From the NCBI RefSeq assembly GCF_017084525.1, contig NZ_CP070950.1, positions 2,542,001 to 2,606,000 of the forward strand: DNA of 64,000 bases. Reading direction: 5' to 3'. The stretch comes from Conexibacter sp. SYSU D00693 (GTDB lineage: Bacteria > Actinomycetota > Thermoleophilia > Solirubrobacterales > Solirubrobacteraceae). The translations under genes were made by a program, and so were the position numbers. Shown here one piece after another: positions 60,966 through 64,000 of the stretch. Position 1 is the first letter of the stretch; each line of letters begins with the position of its first letter. Under the pieces are notes generated by a model that was given only the letters and a program-made list of their open reading frames with translations, had not been told where the DNA came from and did no database searches.

Positions 60966-62321
60966 TTGAGCACCGACACCGAGACGCAGCAGGGCAACGG
61001 CGCCGCGACCGGCGATCAGACCCTGACCGTCACGGACAACCGGACGGGCAAGACCTACGAGGTCCCGATCACGGACGGGACCGTGCGGGCGATGGACTTC
61101 CGCCAGATGAAGGTCGACGAGGACGACTTCGGCCTCATGACCTACGACCCCGCGTTCACCAACACGGCGTCCACGCGGTCGGCGATCACCTACATCGACG
61201 GCGACAAGGGGATCCTCGAGTACCGCGGCTACCCCATCGAGCAGCTGGCCGAGAAGAGCAGCTACCTCGAGGTCGCCTACCTGCTGATCTTCGGCGAGCT
61301 GCCGACCCGCGAGCAGCTCGACTGGTGGACGAACCAGATCACCGTGCACACGTTCGTGCACGAGAACATCAAGTCGTTCATGCAGGGCTTCCGGCACGAC
61401 GCGCACCCGATGGGGATGCTGCTCGGGTCGGTCGGCGCGCTCTCGACGTTCTACCCGGGCGCGAAGGACATCAAGGACCCGGAGTGTCGCCTGATCCAGA
61501 CGATCCGGCTCCTGGCGAAGATGCCGACCCTCGCGGCGTTCTCCTTCCGCCACATCATGGGCCAGCCGTACGTCTATCCCGACAACGACCTGGCCTACCC
61601 CGGCAACTTCCTGTCGATGATGTACAAGATGACGGAGGTCCGCTACGAGCCGGACCCCCGGCTCGAGCGCGCGCTCGACATCCTCTTCATCCTCCACGCC
61701 GACCACGAGCAGAACTGCTCGACGAACGCGGTCCGGGCGGTCGGCTCCTCGCAGGTCGACCCGTACTCCGCGGTGGCGGCCGGCATCGCGGCGCTCTACG
61801 GGCCGCTGCACGGCGGCGCCAACCAGGCGGTCCTGGAGATGCTCCGCCGGGTCGGCAAGAAGGAGAACATCGCCGACTTCATGCAGGGCGTGAAGGACGG
61901 CAACGAGCGCCTGATGGGCTTCGGCCATCGCGTCTACAAGAACTACGACCCGCGGGCGCGGATCATCAAGGCGGCGGCTGAGGACGTCTTCGAGGTCACG
62001 GGCAAGAACCCGCTGCTCGAGATCGCGACGGAGATGGAGAAGATCGCGCTGGAGGACGACTACTTCGTCCAGCGCAAGCTCTACCCGAACGTCGACTTCT
62101 ACTCGGGCCTCATCTACGAGGCGCTCGGCCTGCCGGTCGAGATGTTCACGGTGATGTTCGCCATCCCGCGCACCTCGGGCTGGATCGCCCAGTGGCTCGA
62201 GATGGTCACCGACAAGGAGCAGAAGATCGCCCGTCCGCGGCAGATCTACACCGGCGACCGCACGCGCGACTACGTGGACATGGGGTCGCGCTCGGGCGGC
62301 GAGATCCCGAGCGGCGCCTAG
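60966..62321 (+). CDS. gltA: Citrate synthase
   Basis: 451-residue enzyme that condenses oxaloacetate and acetyl-CoA to citrate. All main motifs are present: an acidic-free N-terminal extension, FRHDAHPMGML in the middle, catalytic His in LHGGANQAVLEML (about 282) and GFGHRVYKNYDPR (about 320), and the Asp-containing end segment RTSGWIAQWLEM. It starts with TTG 60966 after GAGGGAGA; the length and the ~40-residue N-terminal extension fit the type II hexameric form. A strong hairpin follows 28 bases after the stop. Confidence 0.96.
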   Translation: MSTDTETQQGNGAATGDQTLTVTDNRTGKTYEVPITDGTVRAMDFRQMKVDEDDFGLMTYDPAFTNTASTRSAITYIDGDKGILEYRGYPIEQLAEKSSYLEVAYLLIFGELPTREQLDWWTNQITVHTFVHENIKSFMQGFRHDAHPMGMLLGSVGALSTFYPGAKDIKDPECRLIQTIRLLAKMPTLAAFSFRHIMGQPYVYPDNDLAYPGNFLSMMYKMTEVRYEPDPRLERALDILFILHADHEQNCSTNAVRAVGSSQVDPYSAVAAGIAALYGPLHGGANQAVLEMLRRVGKKENIADFMQGVKDGNERLMGFGHRVYKNYDPRARIIKAAAEDVFEVTGKNPLLEIATEMEKIALEDDYFVQRKLYPNVDFYSGLIYEALGLPVEMFTVMFAIPRTSGWIAQWLEMVTDKEQKIARPRQIYTGDRTRDYVDMGSRSGGEIPSGA

Positions 62322-62348
62322 CGCCCGGGCACATCCGCAGGGCCTGGG

Positions 62349-62376
62349 ACGGGGGTGCGGGGGACCGCACCCCCGT
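62349..62376 (+). terminator. Hairpin after citrate synthase
   Basis: ACGGGGGTGCGG (62349-62360), loop GGGA, CCGCACCCCCGT (62365-62376): a perfect 12-bp stem. Only a weak T-run (TTCTGT) follows, so termination may rely on the stem alone. Confidence 0.8.
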
Positions 62377-62414
62377 TCTGTGACCGCCATCACCACACGA
62401 TAGTTGCATTTCAG

Positions 62415-62420
62415 TACTTT
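62415..62420 (+). promoter_or_regulatory. Leaderless -10 element in an AT-rich patch
   Basis: TACTTT, six bases before GTG 62427 of the acetyltransferase gene. The region 62399-62420 is unusually AT-rich for this genome. Confidence 0.55.
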
Positions 62421-62426
62421 GTGCCT

Positions 62427-62945
62427 GTGCGGGTCGTCCTCCCCACAGGTCTGCAGCTCCGCGTCCGGCCGATCCGCTCGGCCGACAAGCTCCTCATCGC
62501 CGACGGGCTGGCCCGGCTGAGCCCGGAGTCCCAGCACCGGCGCTTCCTCGGCCCCAAGCCGCGGCTGTCCGCCAAGGAGCTGCGCTACCTCACCGAGGTC
62601 GACCACGTGGACCACGTCGCGCTCGTCGCCGTGCGCGAGGACCGGCCGGACGTCGTCGTCGGCGTCGGCCGCTGGGTCCGCGACCGCGAGCGCCCCGACC
62701 AGGCCGAGATCGCCGTCGTCATCGCCGACGACCTCCACGGCCTGGGCCTCGGCTCGCGGCTGGGCGAGGCGCTGGCCCGCGCCGCCGCCGCGCGCGGCGT
62801 TCGCCGGTTCACCGCGACGATGCTCGCCGACAACACCGCCGCGCACCGGCTCATGGCGCGCATCGACGAGGCGCTGGCCCGCGAGCTCGCGACCGCCGAC
62901 CTACCCCGCGTGGCGCCGGCCTTCTCGCCGCCCGTCGCGGCGTAG
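62427..62945 (+). CDS. GNAT-family acetyltransferase
   Basis: 172 residues with the N-acetyltransferase fold. The stretch SPESQHRRFLGPKPRLSAKELRYL near the start (given in outline) and AEIAVVIADDLHGLGLGSRL with the acetyl-CoA loop (GLGLGSRLGEA) are typical of the group fused to protein acetyltransferases. GTG 62427 chosen by the -10 spacing; GTG 62421 would add two residues. Target protein or small molecule unknown. Confidence 0.85.
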   Translation: MRVVLPTGLQLRVRPIRSADKLLIADGLARLSPESQHRRFLGPKPRLSAKELRYLTEVDHVDHVALVAVREDRPDVVVGVGRWVRDRERPDQAEIAVVIADDLHGLGLGSRLGEALARAAAARGVRRFTATMLADNTAAHRLMARIDEALARELATADLPRVAPAFSPPVAA

Positions 62946-62957
62946 CCCTACCCGCCG

Positions 62958-62963
62958 TAGGCT
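62958..62963 (+). promoter_or_regulatory. Leaderless -10 element before an ATC codon
   Basis: TAGGCT, six bases before ATC 62970, the same layout as the other leaderless genes of the window, where an ATG or GTG would be expected. Confidence 0.5.
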
Positions 62964-62969
62964 CGGGCG

Positions 62970-63305
62970 ATCAGCGCCTGGACCCTGACCCTCCGCCGCC
63001 GCGGGAAGACCGAGAAGGCGCGCTTCGACGACGCCGGCACGGCCTTCCTCGCCCTGGAACGCCGCCTCGACGAGCTCGCCGCCACCGAGCGCCGCGGCAC
63101 CGAGAAGGCCTTCGTGCGCGAGGTGGAGCCGGTCCAGCAGGTCGCCGCCCGCGCGGAGCTCACCGGCCCGGACCGCCGCCGCGGCGGCGTCGACCTGCGC
63201 GGCGACGGCTCCCGCGAGGCCTTCACCGGCCGCTGGCGCAAGGAGGTCGTCGAGCAGCACCCCGGCGAGGACGCCGTCGCCGCCCTGCGCCGCGCCCTGG
63301 CGTGA
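62970..63305 (+). CDS. Small protein whose start codon appears to be ATC
   Basis: The frame from 62970 to the TGA at 63303-63305 encodes 111 residues (ISAWTLTLRRRGKTEKARF...) with very GC-rich third positions throughout. An in-frame stop lies at 62958, and the only other codons between are GCT CGG GCG, so no ATG, GTG or TTG can start the full protein; the first ordinary start in frame is GTG 63114, which would cut it by half. The protein is charged, with helical FLALERRLDELAATER in the middle, and no family is recognised. The TGA is the first part of a palindromic element. Either AUC initiates translation, or the base is a sequence error or mutation. Confidence 0.65.
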   Translation: MSAWTLTLRRRGKTEKARFDDAGTAFLALERRLDELAATERRGTEKAFVREVEPVQQVAARAELTGPDRRRGGVDLRGDGSREAFTGRWRKEVVEQHPGEDAVAALRRALA

Positions 63306-63334
63306 GAAGCAGGGGCCTGTCCCCTTCTTCGCAC
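63302..63334. repeat. Palindromic element, GGGG-CCTGT-CCCC type
   Basis: Begins GTGAGAAGCAGGGG and continues CCTGTCCCCTTCTTCGCAC. The GTGA includes the stop codon of the gene at 62970. Arms GAAG and CTTC extend the central palindrome. A second copy in the same orientation is at 63424, and a decayed relative (GCCC-N7-GGGC beside GAAGAAG) at about 63377-63397. Confidence 0.85.
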
Positions 63335-63423
63335 GGCATGCCCGCGCCCCGCAGCCCCGCCGCGCGCCCACGCCGCGAAGAAGCCCTGCTCCTGGGCGGT
63401 TTCTGAGGCGGTGGACGCGACCC

Positions 63424-63456
63424 GTGAGAAGCAGGGGACTGTCCCTTTGTCCTCAC
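63424..63456. repeat. Palindromic element, GGGACTGTCCC type
   Basis: GTGAGAAGCAGGGGACTGTCCC then TTTGTCCTCAC; ends pair as GTGAG/CTCAC and the centre as GGGAC-T-GTCCC. Its right end contains the stop codon TGA of the minus-strand PfkB gene (63455-63453). Convergent genes end on both copies. Confidence 0.85.
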
Positions 63457-64000
63457 GCGACGCGGAGGGGGGCGCCGTCGAGGAGGGTCGCCGCGGAGGC
63501 GACGTCCGGCGCCGGCAGGCAGAGCGTCGCCGCGCCGCAGCGGGCGCCGAGGGCGCAGGCGTCGGGGAGGGGCAGGCCGGCACCGAGGGCGTAGGTGAGC
63601 CCGGCCGCGAAGGTGTCGCCGCACCCGTAGCTGTCGTGCGGCGTCCCGGGCAGCGGTGCGGCGCTCCAGCGGCCGGCGCCGGCGGCGTCGCACAGCCGCG
63701 CCTCGGCCAGGTCGTCGCTCGCGCCACCCGGTCGCCAGTGGCCGCCGGCCGCGCCCTCGGTCTGCACGACGGTGCGGGCGAGCGCGGCGAGGGTCTCGTC
63801 GACGCGCTCGCCGCCGTCGCTCGCGCTGCCCACGACGACGTCCAGCACGATGCCCGCCTCGACGAGGGCGTCGCGGGCGCGCGGCGTGGCGACGACGACC
63901 TTGGCCGCCCGGGCGGCCCGGACCGCCGCCGCGTCGCCGCCGGTGACGTAGACCGCGTCCCACGTCGCCGCGTCGTCCCAGCCGAGGTCGTCCGAGCCCC
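63453..64000 (-). CDS. PfkB-family kinase, cut by the right edge
   Basis: C-terminal 181 residues of a ribokinase-type sugar kinase; the start lies beyond the window. The visible part includes AVYVTGGDAAAVRAARAAKV, a strand-helix of the core, and the catalytic stretch DSYGCGDTFAAGLTYALGAG, in which the usual GAGD is GCGD. The C-terminus ends LLDGAPLRVA. The stop codon lies in a palindromic element. The substrate cannot be told. Confidence 0.88.
   Translation of the reverse strand, partial: GSDDLGWDDAATWDAVYVTGGDAAAVRAARAAKVVVATPRARDALVEAGIVLDVVVGSASDGGERVDETLAALARTVVQTEGAAGGHWRPGGASDDLAEARLCDAAGAGRWSAAPLPGTPHDSYGCGDTFAAGLTYALGAGLPLPDACALGARCGAATLCLPAPDVASAATLLDGAPLRVA

Overview
The window is a very GC-rich (well over 70% by eye), densely packed chromosomal segment from an actinobacterium. 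The gene content best fits the class Thermoleophilia, such as a Solirubrobacterales-type soil bacterium: MCE proteins, CtaG of the caa3 type, a MoxR/DUF58/VWA operon, a class E-like sortase, MutM beside an NHLRC2-like protein, and many GTG starts. This placement is inferred from gene content and base composition, not from a marker gene. I saw no rRNA, tRNA, CRISPR array, prophage or insertion sequence with a transposase. No gap between genes exceeds about 180 bases.

Layout. 1-4543: a two-component system (kinase cut by the left edge) diverges from a MoxR ATPase/DUF58/VWA operon. 4552-9377: a tautomerase and TetR pair sharing a double operator, a lipoprotein, a secreted beta-helix protein and an ABC-F ATPase. 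9443-11817: an Lrp regulator diverging from an RhtA-like exporter, then a GAF-LuxR regulator. 11827-17165: two divergent, translationally coupled pairs, each a flavoenzyme followed by a nitrilase-superfamily protein; one nitrilase has Asn in place of the catalytic Cys. 17183-19152: purine permease and hypoxanthine phosphoribosyltransferase. 19160-22878: an FhuF-like iron reductase with an operator-like palindrome, a Tat-exported protein, DUF1697, a Bcp peroxiredoxin, a cupin and a pentapeptide-repeat protein. 22884-27382: SixA, an NHLRC2-like protein carrying an in-frame 66-bp tandem repeat, MutM and a secreted glycoside hydrolase.

27481-31061 is an operon of TetR, acyl-CoA dehydrogenase, aminoglycoside-phosphotransferase-like kinase and HAD protein: the separated parts of mammalian ACAD10 and probably a 4-hydroxyacyl-CoA catabolic unit. 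31012-34411: CtaG with a tiny overlapping partner, a toroid-fold protein, an AraC regulator and a Thr/Pro-rich membrane protein. 34467-38871: hybrid kinase, HD-GYP phosphodiesterase, receiver protein and sortase. 38911-48866: aldehyde dehydrogenase, Pro-rich exported proteins, cyclophilin, DEAD-box helicase, a large LuxR-type ATPase regulator, a PfkB kinase and a quinone oxidoreductase. 48908-57977: six consecutive MCE genes with overlapping stops and starts behind a TetR gene, but no YrbE permease or ATPase in the window. 58156-64000: subtilase with a polylysine tail, small proteins, dCTP deaminase, citrate synthase, a GNAT protein, a gene whose apparent start codon is ATC, and a PfkB kinase cut by the right edge.

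Two patterns run across the window. Short palindromes of related design (GGTGCC-N-GGCACC, GGGGTCTGACCCC, GGGACTGTCCC) lie exactly on the TGA stop codons of four genes and have expanded inside a fifth gene without breaking its frame. Many genes lack a Shine-Dalgarno sequence and instead have a TANNNT hexamer 6-7 bases before the start codon, the signature of leaderless transcripts.
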